Origin: Azospira inquinata
GTDB lineage: Bacteria > Pseudomonadota > Gammaproteobacteria > Burkholderiales > Rhodocyclaceae
DNA length: 64,000 nt
Direction of reading: 5' to 3'
Assembly: GCF_018905915.1 (NCBI RefSeq)
Contig: NZ_CP064782.1
Span: 682,001 to 746,000, forward strand
In this document: one piece after another, positions 1-8,740 of the stretch
Layout of the letters: each line of letters starts with the position of its first letter
Numbering within the stretch: the stretch's first letter is position 1
The notes under the pieces: model-generated
Databases searched by the model: none
What the model was told of the DNA's origin: nothing
What the model saw: only the letters and a program-made list of their open reading frames with translations
Position numbers and translations under genes: made by a program

Positions 1-243
1 AAACTGCGTAAACGTAATCTAGGCCCCCTGCTGGATGCCAGCGGCTGGGCGGTAAACGCCCGGGCCCTGATCAACATCCCCTTCGGCACCACCCTCACCC
101 AATTGGCCCACCTCCCCGAAGGTGCCGACCGGTCCCTCACCGACCCCTACGCGGAAAAGCCCCTAATCTGGCCCTGGGTGGTGGGTGGCCTGGCCGCGAC
201 CCTGGCCCTGGCCTGGTATTTGGCCCACAAAATGTTGGCGTAA
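1..243 (+). CDS. C-terminal fragment of a conserved membrane-anchored protein of unknown function
   Basis: The reading frame is open from the first base and stops at TAA 241-243, giving 80 residues; the start lies outside the window. The fragment has a basic beginning (KLRKRNLGPLLDASGW), a segment around INIPFGTTLT, and a final hydrophobic stretch of about 20 residues (roughly residues 57-77) that reads as one C-terminal membrane helix followed by a short tail. I recognise the style of a conserved proteobacterial hypothetical but cannot name a family. A terminator follows 15 bases after the stop, so this is the last gene of its transcript. Confidence 0.6.
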   Translation, partial: KLRKRNLGPLLDASGWAVNARALINIPFGTTLTQLAHLPEGADRSLTDPYAEKPLIWPWVVGGLAATLALAWYLAHKMLA

Positions 244-257
244 CCAAGGCAAAAACG

Positions 258-287
258 AAAAAAGCCCACCGAAGTGGGCTTTTTTTC
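258..287 (+). terminator. Rho-independent terminator
   Basis: A perfect 9-bp stem, AAAGCCCAC paired with GTGGGCTTT, closes a CGAA tetraloop at 270-273 and runs into a tract of Ts. It lies just after the stop of the truncated first gene. Confidence 0.9.
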
Positions 288-499
288 ACAAAGGGGAGTC
301 GCTGCTCGGGCCAGGTGGTAATGACACACGCGGGTAGCCCATGGAGCATTTTGAGAATCTAAGGGAGACGCCTGACGGCTGGACTGATGCGGTACCCCAG
401 AGAGGCACCTGAGCCCCTTAACAGAGGCGGCGGGAAAAATACTAGCAGCGGATTTCAAATCTCCCAGGCGCAAAAACGCTCAGAAAACCAGGAGTTGGC

Positions 500-575
500 T
501 GGTGCCGGAGATAGGAGTCGAACCTACGACCTTCGCATTACGAATGCGCTGCTCTACCAACTGAGCTACACCGGC
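500..575 (-). tRNA. tRNA-Thr, anticodon CGT
   Basis: The minus strand reads as a complete 76-base tRNA with encoded CCA. The acceptor stem GCCGGTG pairs with its 3' partner before the CCA (500-502 on the plus strand). The D arm carries AGCTCAGTTGGTAGAGC, and the T arm the universal GGTTCGA. The anticodon stem GCGCA/TGCG(T) encloses the loop TTCGTAA, giving anticodon CGT, which reads the threonine codon ACG. It stands alone: no other tRNA, integrase gene or duplicated 3' end is visible nearby, so there is no sign that it has served as an integration site. Confidence 0.95.
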
Positions 576-831
576 AGCCAAGCGGGCGGATTATACGCAA
601 GAGGCCCCGGCGAGGCAAACGGGACAAAAGCCCAGGAAGGAAGCCGCAACCGCCTCTACCCTGGTCTCCCCCTCCCCCATGATTTGTCCCCTTTGATGGC
701 ATAAAATCCCAGGGGGCTGGCGGGGACCGTGATGGAGACACCGATCATCGCTTACATCCTACCGCTAGTCTTTTGTCACTTACGCAGCCCCAGTCCGCCG
801 ATAAACTTTAAGAGAAGAGGAGAGTCTCCCA
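576..831. other. Intergenic region upstream of the pilin operon
   Basis: No convincing gene is visible. Bases 811-824 hold the purine-rich ribosome-binding region of the first pilin gene (AGAGAAGAGGAGAG). I looked for a -24/-12 sigma-54 promoter (TGGC...TGC), as pilin genes often use, and found no good match. The best sigma-70-like hexamers, TTGTCA at 773 and TAAACT at 802, are 23 bases apart, too far for a normal promoter. The promoter is therefore unassigned. Confidence 0.4.
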
Positions 832-1275
832 ATGAAACCCCTGCGTACCTTCCCCATGGCGGGCTTTACACTGATCGAGCTAATGGTGGTTGTAACCATC
901 GTAGCCATTCTGAGTAGCATCGCGATACCAGCGTATCAAGACTATATCCGGCGCGGCCAGATTTCTGAGGCATTCACGGAATTGGCCACTTTAAAAACCA
1001 ACATGGAACAGTACTATCAGGACAACCATAGCTACGCTAACGGAGGAGCCTGCGGAGTTGCTATGCCGTCTTCCACAACCGGTGCAGTGAAATACTTCGC
1101 TTACGCCTGCGCCCCAACCGCTGCGGGGGGATATTTGATCACCGCCACCGGCAACGCGGGCAGTGCTACAGGTAACGTTTACACCATAGACGACAGTGAT
1201 ACCAAGCAGACTACCTCCTTTAAAGGAAACACGGTGGCAAAAAGTTGCTGGCTAATCAAAGGTGATGAATGCTGA
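832..1275 (+). CDS. pilE: Type IV pilin-like protein (PilE family)
   Basis: This is a 147-residue type IV (minor) pilin. After a short basic leader it has the prepilin peptidase site G-FTLIELMVVVTIVAIL: cleavage after Gly with N-methylation of Phe, Glu at mature position 5, then a long hydrophobic alpha helix that anchors the subunit in the inner membrane and packs in the fibre core. IPAYQDYIRRGQ and a C-terminal cysteine pair (AKSCWLIKGDEC) are typical of PilE/ComP-type pilins. The start is set by the AGAGAAGAGG ribosome-binding region just upstream. It is first in an operon with fimT-pilV-pilW-pilX-pilY1 and overlaps fimT by 7 bases. Its product is probably a minor rather than the major pilin, judged from this context. 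Confidence 0.85.
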   Translation: MKPLRTFPMAGFTLIELMVVVTIVAILSSIAIPAYQDYIRRGQISEAFTELATLKTNMEQYYQDNHSYANGGACGVAMPSSTTGAVKYFAYACAPTAAGGYLITATGNAGSATGNVYTIDDSDTKQTTSFKGNTVAKSCWLIKGDEC

Positions 1276-1937
1276 ACCAAGGATCTGTCTGCCGAAGTGG
1301 GAGCCAGGGGGTTACCCTCATTGAATTGCTTGTCGGCATGGCAATTTTCGCCATTCTTATGCTGTTTTCCATTCCCGCTTATCAGGAGTGGATACAGAAT
1401 GTAAAAATCAGGACTATGGCGGATGGGCTGCAAAACGGTCTACAAATAGCTCGCAACGAAGCCGTCAAGCGCAACCAAGAGTCCCGTTTTCAGCTGGTAA
1501 GCTCCATGACTGGCGCTTGCGCGTTGAGTGCCACCGGTCCCGACTGGATAGTGAGCATGTACCCCGTTACCGGGCTATGCGACCAATCCCCGGATCCTAA
1601 TACGTCCCCCCTCAGCGCTGACTTTTCGGCGGCAACCAATCCCCTGATTATCCAAAAAAGCCCCCCCGCCCCCGTCACCAATCCCCTGGTGCTCTCCGCC
1701 ACCCAGGCGGGGGTTTGCTTTACCGGCATGGGTGCTATGACCGGAGATGCGGACTGTGGCTTGATTACAACCAAGATAGATATCAAACCGGCCCAGGGTA
1801 CGTGCAAAGCAGATGGTGGAGACTTGCGCTGCTTAAGAGTTTGCATCTCCACGGGAGGCCTGATTCGCATGTGCGATCCGGCTGTCACAGACCACTCTGA
1901 TCCCCGCTATTGCAGCACGGATGCAGGGGCATGTTAG
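1269..1937 (+). CDS. fimT: Minor pilin FimT / GspH-like pseudopilin
   Basis: This 222-residue protein has a 14-residue leader, then the prepilin cleavage site and N-terminal helix (G-VTLIELLVGMAIFAILMLFS). The stretch QNGLQIARNEAVKRN is the hallmark of the GspH/FimT family. The C-terminal globular half is rich in cysteine pairs, suggesting disulfides in the exported domain. The minor pilins FimT-PilV-PilW-PilX prime assembly of the pilus and help carry PilY1 to its tip; FimT-type proteins have also been linked to DNA binding during uptake in other bacteria. The start overlaps the end of the pilE-like gene, consistent with translational coupling. Confidence 0.88.
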   Translation: MLNQGSVCRSGSQGVTLIELLVGMAIFAILMLFSIPAYQEWIQNVKIRTMADGLQNGLQIARNEAVKRNQESRFQLVSSMTGACALSATGPDWIVSMYPVTGLCDQSPDPNTSPLSADFSAATNPLIIQKSPPAPVTNPLVLSATQAGVCFTGMGAMTGDADCGLITTKIDIKPAQGTCKADGGDLRCLRVCISTGGLIRMCDPAVTDHSDPRYCSTDAGAC

Positions 1938-1945
1938 ATATCCCC

Positions 1946-2341
1946 ATGAAACAACCAACGATCCAACGCCAAACCGGCACCATCCTTATTGAGTCCCTGG
2001 TGGCCATATTGATTTTTTCCATCGGGGTCTTGGCCCTGGTGGGCTTCCAGGCCAATGCCATCAAAGCCAATACGGACTCCCGGGCCCGGGCGGAAGCCAG
2101 CTATCTGGCAGACCAGATTCTCGGGGATATCTGGGCTGGCGATAAGAAAAACCCAGGGAACTATGCGGGAACCTATAGCAACAACTCCACCGCTTGGGGA
2201 AAGCAGGTTCAAGCTCTGAATTTTACTTCTGCGACTGTTGAAGTAACCGCGGACAAGGTTACGGTGACCATCGCCTGGAAAACCCCGGGGGGCGGAAACC
2301 ACAATTTCGTTCAGACCAGCCGGGTCAATACAAGCTCTTAG
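1946..2341 (+). CDS. pilV: Minor pilin PilV
   Basis: A 131-residue minor pilin of the PilV family. The leader ends in QRQTG, followed by TILIESLVAILIFSIGVLAL (Glu at mature position 5, hydrophobic helix) and the family-typical GFQANAIKANTDSRARAEASY. A late cluster with VTVTIAWKTPGG matches the beta-sheet end of PilV. The start is uncertain: ATG at 1946 gives a normal short leader, but in-frame ATGs at 1910 and 1931 exist, and the latter overlaps the fimT stop and has AGGGG too close upstream. It acts with FimT, PilW, PilX and PilY1 in the pilus priming and tip complex. Confidence 0.85.
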   Translation: MKQPTIQRQTGTILIESLVAILIFSIGVLALVGFQANAIKANTDSRARAEASYLADQILGDIWAGDKKNPGNYAGTYSNNSTAWGKQVQALNFTSATVEVTADKVTVTIAWKTPGGGNHNFVQTSRVNTSS

Positions 2342-2352
2342 GAATAAAGACG

Positions 2353-3546
2353 GTGTCCCAAAAACGCCCCATCCCCCGCCAAAACGGCTTCAGCCTGATT
2401 GAAATCATGATCGGCTTGGTCATGGGCATGCTACTGGTGATCATCATCATGCAAACCCTGTCCGTTGCTGAAGGGTTGAAAAGGACTACCACTGGAGCTG
2501 GTGATGCCCAGACTACTGCGGCCATCAGCCTTTTCACTCTCGAACAGGATCTGCGAGCAGCCGGCTTCGGATTCAACAACGTGGACGCCAATGGCCCCAT
2601 GGGAGTTTGCACCCTGGGAACCCTAACCGCCAACAATAGTAATCGCAGCCCAGCGGATATTTCTTTTACCGCAGGAAACTTCGCCCCCTTTGTCATCAAT
2701 CCCAGTCAGATTCCGGCGGGCGATGGGGGCAGTGACGTCATTCAGGTGGTTTATGACAATAACTTTGGCATCGGCAGCATGGGAACCACCTTTACCCAGC
2801 AAGGAGGAGCGGACGGGGATTACAAAGTCAAAAGCCGGACGGGTTTCCGTCAAGGGGACATGGTTCTGGTCGTGCAGCCCGGATATGCCTGTAGCCTAGC
2901 CGAAATCACCAGTTTGCCAGGCTCCGGCCGCTGCGGTGACGCCCAAAGCAACGTCAATACGGACATCATCAAGCACACCGCGATCACCTACAACAGCTTT
3001 TACGTAGACCCTACCAACTGCGCCCTGAGCACCCCCTCCACCTGGAACGGGGGAACCAAAGTCACCTACACCAGCGGCATGATCTATAACTTTGGTCCCT
3101 CCGCAGGGGTCATCGTCCGGGTGTACGCGGTGCGAGGGCAGCGCCTGACCGTCTGTAACCGGATGGCCGCCGACTGCACGGATGCCACCAAGTTGGCTGA
3201 TTCCACGGTATGGACACCCATTGGGGATGACATCGTAGCCCTAAAGGCTATCTACGGTAAGGATGACGGGGCAACCGGAACCGCTGGGGACGGCATTGTG
3301 GATACGTGGGACATCAACACCCCTACCACTTTCGAGGGCTGGACCCAGGTGGTGGCAACCCGGGTGGCCTTGGTAGCCCGCAGCAAACAGTATGAAAAGA
3401 ACACAGTCACTACCGTTTCTGCACCAGCGTGGCAGGGATCTACGGTAAATCCCATTGATTTAAGCAATCTGAGTGATTACGGCCATTATCGATATCGGGT
3501 TTTGCAAACCACCATCCCCTTTAGAAATCTGTTGTGGGGACATTAA
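2353..3546 (+). CDS. pilW: Minor pilin PilW
   Basis: A 397-residue PilW-family protein starting at GTG 2353, with AGGA about ten bases upstream. The leader ends PRQNG, then FSLIEIMIGLVMGMLLVIII: prepilin peptidase site, Glu5 and membrane helix. The following region, with SLFTLEQDLRAAGFGF, is the recognisable PilW signature (processed residues form the large globular head). Several Cys residues (CTLG, CSLAE, CGDA, CALS, CNRMAADC) probably form periplasmic disulfides. It lies 11 bases after pilV and 2 bases before pilX in the same operon. Confidence 0.88.
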   Translation: MSQKRPIPRQNGFSLIEIMIGLVMGMLLVIIIMQTLSVAEGLKRTTTGAGDAQTTAAISLFTLEQDLRAAGFGFNNVDANGPMGVCTLGTLTANNSNRSPADISFTAGNFAPFVINPSQIPAGDGGSDVIQVVYDNNFGIGSMGTTFTQQGGADGDYKVKSRTGFRQGDMVLVVQPGYACSLAEITSLPGSGRCGDAQSNVNTDIIKHTAITYNSFYVDPTNCALSTPSTWNGGTKVTYTSGMIYNFGPSAGVIVRVYAVRGQRLTVCNRMAADCTDATKLADSTVWTPIGDDIVALKAIYGKDDGATGTAGDGIVDTWDINTPTTFEGWTQVVATRVALVARSKQYEKNTVTTVSAPAWQGSTVNPIDLSNLSDYGHYRYRVLQTTIPFRNLLWGH

Positions 3547-3548
3547 TA

Positions 3549-4157
3549 ATGTCAAAGTTTCCCCCTAAATCAACAGCCTCCGGTCAATTTCCGGCAAAAC
3601 ACCAACAACAGGGGGTGGTGCTGTTTTTCGCCCTCATTTCCCTGGTCATTCTGACCTTGGCGGGATTGGCCATTATGCGTTCCGTAGATACGGCCACCCT
3701 CATCGCCGGCAATATCGCTTTCCGGCAAAGTGCCGCCCAGGCCGGAGATTACGGGGTAGAAGATGCCAGAACCTGGTTAATGAACCGGAATACCAGTGAG
3801 CTCTCCCAAAATAATGGAGGGGGCGCCTATAACTGGTATTGGGCCAACTGGCAGGATACTTTTGATCCCCATGTTTACGACTGGAATAACGCCGCCTTCA
3901 CTATGAATGATACTTACGCGGGCAATACAGTTTCCTATGTCATTCACCGCATGTGCCAATATGCGGGGGATTACACAGACCCCAATACCTATTGCCTGAC
4001 CGCCCAACTGTCTGCCACGCCGGGGAATTCCAACCGGGTTTCCGGCTATGGCGGTAGCGCTGCTGTCAACGCCTCCGTCGCGCCTTACTACCGCATTACG
4101 GTAAGGGTTAGTGGCCCCCGTAATACCCAGGTATTTGTCCAGTCGGTCGTTTATTGA
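3549..4157 (+). CDS. pilX: Minor pilin PilX
   Basis: A 202-residue PilX-family protein. Its N-terminal segment QQQGVVLFFALISLVILTLA is the PilX type: hydrophobic, with the Glu5 of classical pilins not present in this stretch, as is common in PilX/GspK-like members. SVDTATLIAGNIAFRQSAAQAGD is the conserved following helix. I place the start at ATG 3549 because GGGGA at 3536-3540 is a well-spaced ribosome-binding site; an in-frame GTG at 3534 would overlap pilW. The protein sits between PilW and PilY1 and belongs to the same tip-priming complex. Confidence 0.85.
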   Translation: MSKFPPKSTASGQFPAKHQQQGVVLFFALISLVILTLAGLAIMRSVDTATLIAGNIAFRQSAAQAGDYGVEDARTWLMNRNTSELSQNNGGGAYNWYWANWQDTFDPHVYDWNNAAFTMNDTYAGNTVSYVIHRMCQYAGDYTDPNTYCLTAQLSATPGNSNRVSGYGGSAAVNASVAPYYRITVRVSGPRNTQVFVQSVVY

Positions 4158-4172
4158 TCGGGGAGTGACCTC

Positions 4173-7100
4173 ATGAAAGCCAAACTTCTACTCAAAGCGG
4201 CCCCCTTGTATTGGATCGGGAGCCTCATTGCCCTAGGCTTTTCCAATCAGGCCATGAGCGCCGCCGTTGATTTAACTCAGGTTCCCCTGGCTTCCGCCAC
4301 CACGACCCTGGTTAAACCCAATTTGATGTTTATCTTGGATAACTCCGGCTCCATGGCTTGGGATTTCACCCCGGATCACGTCGGTCCCGGACAGGACAGC
4401 ACCTCCAGCTATATGTGTGCGCGGTCAGGAGGTGGCACCACCACCTGTAACATTGGGGATCCTCCCAGGATGTCTGCGGATTTCAATTATCAGTATTACA
4501 ACCCCGCCATTAACTACACCAATGGGGTGGATAGCTCTGGACATCCCTACCATGCACCCACCTCCGTATCATCCGATTCTTCAACGGTTTATGTAGACGC
4601 CTATGACACGACCCAAGGCACCATAAATCTCACCAACAGCTACCCTGATTTGCAATGGTGCAACACTAGCTGGGGATGGGGGCAGGTCTGTTATAAAAAC
4701 AGCAACTATTCTTATCCGGACTACACGTACAAATATTCCAGCAGCACCAGCGGAAGCCCATATTACTATACGATCCAAGTTTCCGAATATTGCACCGACA
4801 ACAACCTCACTAGCTGCCAAGCAACGGCGGATGCCAACCACACGGTTCCGGCAAAAATGCGGTGGTGTAATTCCAACAAACTCACTACCTGCCAGGCGAA
4901 ACGGACGCCAACCTTCGCCTATCCCCGCTATCTGGGTAGCCACAACGGTTCCAGCACCCTGGCCCCCTATACTTTTGTACGTACGGATATTGTTCCCAGC
5001 AACAACTCCTATCCCAAAGCCAGCACCCGCACAGATTGTGCTGGCAGTACCTGTACCTATAAAGAGGAATTAGCCAATTTTGCCCGCTGGTACACCTATT
5101 ACCGGACCCGGATTCAAATGATGAAGTCGGCGGCCGGACAGGCATTCAGCTATATCGGCAGCAATTTCCGGGTAGGTTTTACCACCATTAATTCGGATAC
5201 CAGCAATTTCTTGGCTATCCAGGATTTTGATACCACTCAAAAAGGTGCCTGGTATGCTAAGTTTTACGCAATCGACCCGAGTGGGGGAACACCTTTAAGA
5301 ACGGAATTGACGAAGGTAGGACGTATGTTTGCTGGGCAACATCCGTTTAATCAAAATGATGACCCCATGCAGTATTCCTGCCAGCAGAATTTTGCATTGA
5401 TCACTACGGATGGATGGTGGAACGACAGCGACTCCGGACCGCGCCTCATTGACGGTAGCCAATCCACCGTAGGGGTAGGGAATCCGGACCATGCCACCGG
5501 GGTAGTCACACCTTATTTTGATGGCTCGAATACATCTACCACTTCTTGTGTAGCCACTTCCAGCAGCTCTTGTAAATTCAGCTCCTGCACGGCCAGCCAC
5601 AGCAGCTATTATTCATCCTGCAATACCTTAGCCGACGCCGCCTACTATTATTATTGGACAGATTTACGCACTCCCGCTTTAGGGAATTGTACTGGAGCTG
5701 CAGTAAGTGGCACATCTTATGACGTGTGCGCCAATAATGTACCCAGCGGCGCCAATGACACCAATCAGCAGCAGCACATGACCTTGTTTACCTTAGGGCT
5801 AGGGGTGGATGGTTATCGGACCTATACCTCCGACTATCTTTCCGCCACCTCCGGGGATTATTACGCTATTAAACAGGGGACTTTGGATTGGCCCCAGGTT
5901 CTGGCCAATAACATTTCCACCGTTGATGATCTTTGGCATGCGGCCGTGAATGGCAAAGGCCAATATTTCAGCGCCAAAAACCCCACTACGCTATCCAATG
6001 GTTTGAATAGTGCTCTGGCCGGTGTTTCCGCCCGTCTGGGTTCGGGGGCGGCGGCGGCTACCTCCAATCTCCAGCCGGTTGCAGGAGATAACTACGCTTA
6101 TATTGGCAGCTATACCAGCGTCAAATGGTATGGCAATTTGGAATCCCGCAGCGTGGACGTTAATACGGGAGTGATCGCCCCCAATGCCAACTGGTGCGTC
6201 AGCGACATTACGGCCAATGCCACCACGGGGGCGACCGCCTGTACAGGGCAATTAAAGGGCCAGGTAGGCAGCCGGAATATCTATTTCTATAAGGCGAATA
6301 CCGGCAATAAACTCGCCACCTTTTCTTATACCAATCTGTCGTCTACCCAGCAGTGCTATTTCAATGTGGATCCCACCAGCAGCAATCCTTGCGCAGGGAA
6401 AACCCTTAGCCAATATCCCACCTTATCGTCCAATGCCCAGGCAGCGTCCACCGGCACTAATCTTGTGGAATATCTGAAGGGCAGTGCAACCTATGAGATG
6501 CGGGACAGTAACCCGGTGGACCAGCAGGTGTTCCGAGCCCGGGACTTCATTTTCGGGGACGTGGTGGACTCCCAGCCTGTCTATGTGAAAAAGCCCTATT
6601 ACTCCTATACGGACCCGGGCTATTCTGCCTTCAAAAACAATAGTACTCGGGTCGGAACGGTCTATATCGGCTCCAATGACGGCATGCTCCACGCCTTTAA
6701 TGCGGACAATGGGCAGGAACGTTGGGCCTATGTGCCCAGTCAGGTCATGAGCCAGATGTACCGGCTGGCCGATTCAAACTACAGTTCCGGCCACCACTAC
6801 TACGTTAATGGTTCTCCCACGGTAAGCGACATTTGTACGGCCAACTGCAATAGCGACAATGCCACCTGGAAAACCATCCTGGTCGCCCCTCTAAACGGTG
6901 GCGGTTTTGGCTATTACGCCCTGGACGTTACCAATCCGGACAGCCCCATAGGCCTGTGGGAAGTGGATAACACCACGGATCCAGACTTTGGTTACAGCTA
7001 CGGCTCCCCCATCTTTACCAAGGACGCCTCCGGGAACTGGATTATGTTGGCCACCTCCGGTTATAACAACATCACCAGTGTCACCAACGGCGCTTCTGGC

Positions 7101-7988
7101 CGGGGTGTGCTGTTCGTCATGAACCCCATGACCGGGAGCATCATCCGCAAGATCGCCACTTCCGCCGGGGACACCACCACCTCCAGTGGTTTAGCTAAAA
7201 TCGCCGCATGGACCAGCAACCCCATGCAGAACAACCAAGCCAGCTACGTCTACGGAGGGGACTTACTGGGCAATGTCTGGCGTTTCGATTTCAACGGAGG
7301 CACGGCAACCAAAATTGCCCAGCTGACTGACCCCAGCGGTACGGCCCAACCCATCACCACCGTACCGGAACTCACCACCATCCAGGATGGTAACGGAATG
7401 GAGCGCACCCTGTACTTCGTGACGGGCAAGTACCTGAGCACCGCAGATTTGTCCAACACCCAGACCCAGACCGTCTATGGCTTCAAAGACCTGTATGACA
7501 TCAATGGGGTGCTGACCACCCCCCGTTCCACCCTGGTTAAGCAGACCATCGTCAATAGCGGCCCTAATTCCTCCGGCGTCAATATCCGCTCCGTAAGTAG
7601 CACCTCCAACACGGCGGATATGAGCGGCACTGATCGGGGCTGGTATGTGGATTTGCCAGAATCCGGAGAACGGGGCAACGTGGACCCCATTCTGGTGGCT
7701 GGTTCCCTGGTAATTGCCTCCAATGTGCCCGAATCCAGCGCCTGCACCACAGGGGGACACAGCTGGTTCAACATCTTCGATTACAAGAAAGGGGCCACCA
7801 CCTGGGTTTCCACCTATGCGGGCAATGCCATGATCGTGGGCTTCGTGGTTTTGCAAACCTCCGGCGGGCTGGTCATCAGCCCCATCATGTCGGACGGTAG
7901 TGGGGGCGCCAATCCTCCTGCGGTGCCGTGGAAATCCGCTAACGGAACGGTGCAAGGCTTCCGGGCAACTTGGCGCCAGCTTCCCTGA
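4173..7988 (+). CDS. pilY1: PilY1-type pilus tip adhesin with vWA and beta-propeller domains
   Basis: A 1271-residue PilY1-like protein. A signal segment (to about residue 30) is followed by a von Willebrand A domain opening with PNLMFILDNSGSM; the MIDAS residues D-x-S-x-S are present at about 56-60. Long Ser/Thr/Tyr/Cys-rich insertions follow (about 90-480). From about residue 780 the C-terminal half is the conserved PilY1 beta-propeller, marked by GSNDGMLHAFNADNGQERWA, FGYYALDVTNP and YVYGGDLLGNVWRFDF. Known PilY1 proteins sit at the pilus tip, act in adhesion and mechanosensing, and modulate retraction through calcium binding. The insertions have low G+C (26 of 60 bases in 5641-5700), unlike the rest of the window. 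SD GGGGAG precedes the ATG. Confidence 0.93.
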   Translation: MKAKLLLKAAPLYWIGSLIALGFSNQAMSAAVDLTQVPLASATTTLVKPNLMFILDNSGSMAWDFTPDHVGPGQDSTSSYMCARSGGGTTTCNIGDPPRMSADFNYQYYNPAINYTNGVDSSGHPYHAPTSVSSDSSTVYVDAYDTTQGTINLTNSYPDLQWCNTSWGWGQVCYKNSNYSYPDYTYKYSSSTSGSPYYYTIQVSEYCTDNNLTSCQATADANHTVPAKMRWCNSNKLTTCQAKRTPTFAYPRYLGSHNGSSTLAPYTFVRTDIVPSNNSYPKASTRTDCAGSTCTYKEELANFARWYTYYRTRIQMMKSAAGQAFSYIGSNFRVGFTTINSDTSNFLAIQDFDTTQKGAWYAKFYAIDPSGGTPLRTELTKVGRMFAGQHPFNQNDDPMQYSCQQNFALITTDGWWNDSDSGPRLIDGSQSTVGVGNPDHATGVVTPYFDGSNTSTTSCVATSSSSCKFSSCTASHSSYYSSCNTLADAAYYYYWTDLRTPALGNCTGAAVSGTSYDVCANNVPSGANDTNQQQHMTLFTLGLGVDGYRTYTSDYLSATSGDYYAIKQGTLDWPQVLANNISTVDDLWHAAVNGKGQYFSAKNPTTLSNGLNSALAGVSARLGSGAAAATSNLQPVAGDNYAYIGSYTSVKWYGNLESRSVDVNTGVIAPNANWCVSDITANATTGATACTGQLKGQVGSRNIYFYKANTGNKLATFSYTNLSSTQQCYFNVDPTSSNPCAGKTLSQYPTLSSNAQAASTGTNLVEYLKGSATYEMRDSNPVDQQVFRARDFIFGDVVDSQPVYVKKPYYSYTDPGYSAFKNNSTRVGTVYIGSNDGMLHAFNADNGQERWAYVPSQVMSQMYRLADSNYSSGHHYYVNGSPTVSDICTANCNSDNATWKTILVAPLNGGGFGYYALDVTNPDSPIGLWEVDNTTDPDFGYSYGSPIFTKDASGNWIMLATSGYNNITSVTNGASGRGVLFVMNPMTGSIIRKIATSAGDTTTSSGLAKIAAWTSNPMQNNQASYVYGGDLLGNVWRFDFNGGTATKIAQLTDPSGTAQPITTVPELTTIQDGNGMERTLYFVTGKYLSTADLSNTQTQTVYGFKDLYDINGVLTTPRSTLVKQTIVNSGPNSSGVNIRSVSSTSNTADMSGTDRGWYVDLPESGERGNVDPILVAGSLVIASNVPESSACTTGGHSWFNIFDYKKGATTWVSTYAGNAMIVGFVVLQTSGGLVISPIMSDGSGGANPPAVPWKSANGTVQGFRATWRQLP

Positions 7989-8723
7989 GTGACCCGCTTC
8001 GCCCGCCACAAAGGGCTGATAGGACCTCTGGTTCTATCAGCCCTTCTCCATTTGCTCGCCTGCTTTGGCCTCCCTCTGCACCTACAGGGAGGGAGAACCA
8101 GTCATGCCGGCTTTCCCCGAGCCGCTTCCCGTGCCACCCTGGCCCTGGATGTCCGTCTCCCGGAAAAAGCGCCAACCCCAGCCTCCCTGCCACTCCCCAG
8201 TCTTAAGGTTCCCAGCCCCCGGCTACCGCCCATGCCCCTTCCCCCGGCACTACAGCCGGAAACGGGCAAGCCCTCGGAAAAACCAGCTTCCACTCCTGCT
8301 GCCCGCCCCCATCCGGATGGGACCTCCAGCACCTCCCAGTTAGCCCCCCGCCCTGGATTGCTGGATGTGCATTACTACCCGGTGGCAGAAACCAATCCTC
8401 AACCCCTGGTCCAGGAGCTGGTGCCTTTGGAATTCAAAGATCTGGGCCAATATCAGGAAGGGGGAAAGCTGATCCTGGATATCTGGATTAGCCAATTCGG
8501 CGGGGTGGATGATGTGACGGTGGAAAGCAGTGAGTTACCGCCCGCCTTCCTGAACCACGTGCGCCAGGCTTTTCTTGGGGCCCGGTTCTCTCCTGGCTAC
8601 AAGGATGGGGAGGTAGTGAATTGCGTCATGCGCATTGAGGTCAATTACGCGGAATTGCTACGTCTGGTGCCCGTTCGGCCCATCAGTCAGAATGCGGGGG
8701 AGCACCTCGCCCCCCAACATTGA
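7989..8723 (+). CDS. TonB-like protein coupled to pilY1
   Basis: This 244-residue protein starts at GTG 7989, the base after the pilY1 stop, so it is probably translated by coupled re-initiation. It has one N-terminal membrane segment (about residues 9-30), a proline-rich linker (about 55-115, repeated P-x-P and K/P patterns), and a C-terminal domain (about 130-235) reading VQELVPLEFKDL...GGKLILDIWISQFG...FSPGYKDGEVVNCVMRIEV, which resembles the C-terminal domain of TonB energy transducers. No exbB or exbD lies beside it. The role is unknown; anchoring or energising something in the periplasm near the pilus machinery is conceivable but is inference. The gene ends 17 bases before the convergent ispH. 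Confidence 0.7.
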   Translation: MTRFARHKGLIGPLVLSALLHLLACFGLPLHLQGGRTSHAGFPRAASRATLALDVRLPEKAPTPASLPLPSLKVPSPRLPPMPLPPALQPETGKPSEKPASTPAARPHPDGTSSTSQLAPRPGLLDVHYYPVAETNPQPLVQELVPLEFKDLGQYQEGGKLILDIWISQFGGVDDVTVESSELPPAFLNHVRQAFLGARFSPGYKDGEVVNCVMRIEVNYAELLRLVPVRPISQNAGEHLAPQH

Positions 8724-8740
8724 CCACACCCAGGGTAGCC

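Noticed and set aside
500..600. tRNA-Thr as an integration site of a mobile element
   Set aside because: No integrase, no repeated tRNA 3' end and no foreign-looking gene lie directly beside it.
700..830. Sigma-54 promoter for the pilin operon
   Set aside because: No TGGC-N8-TGC-like pair with proper spacing could be found upstream of the first pilin gene.
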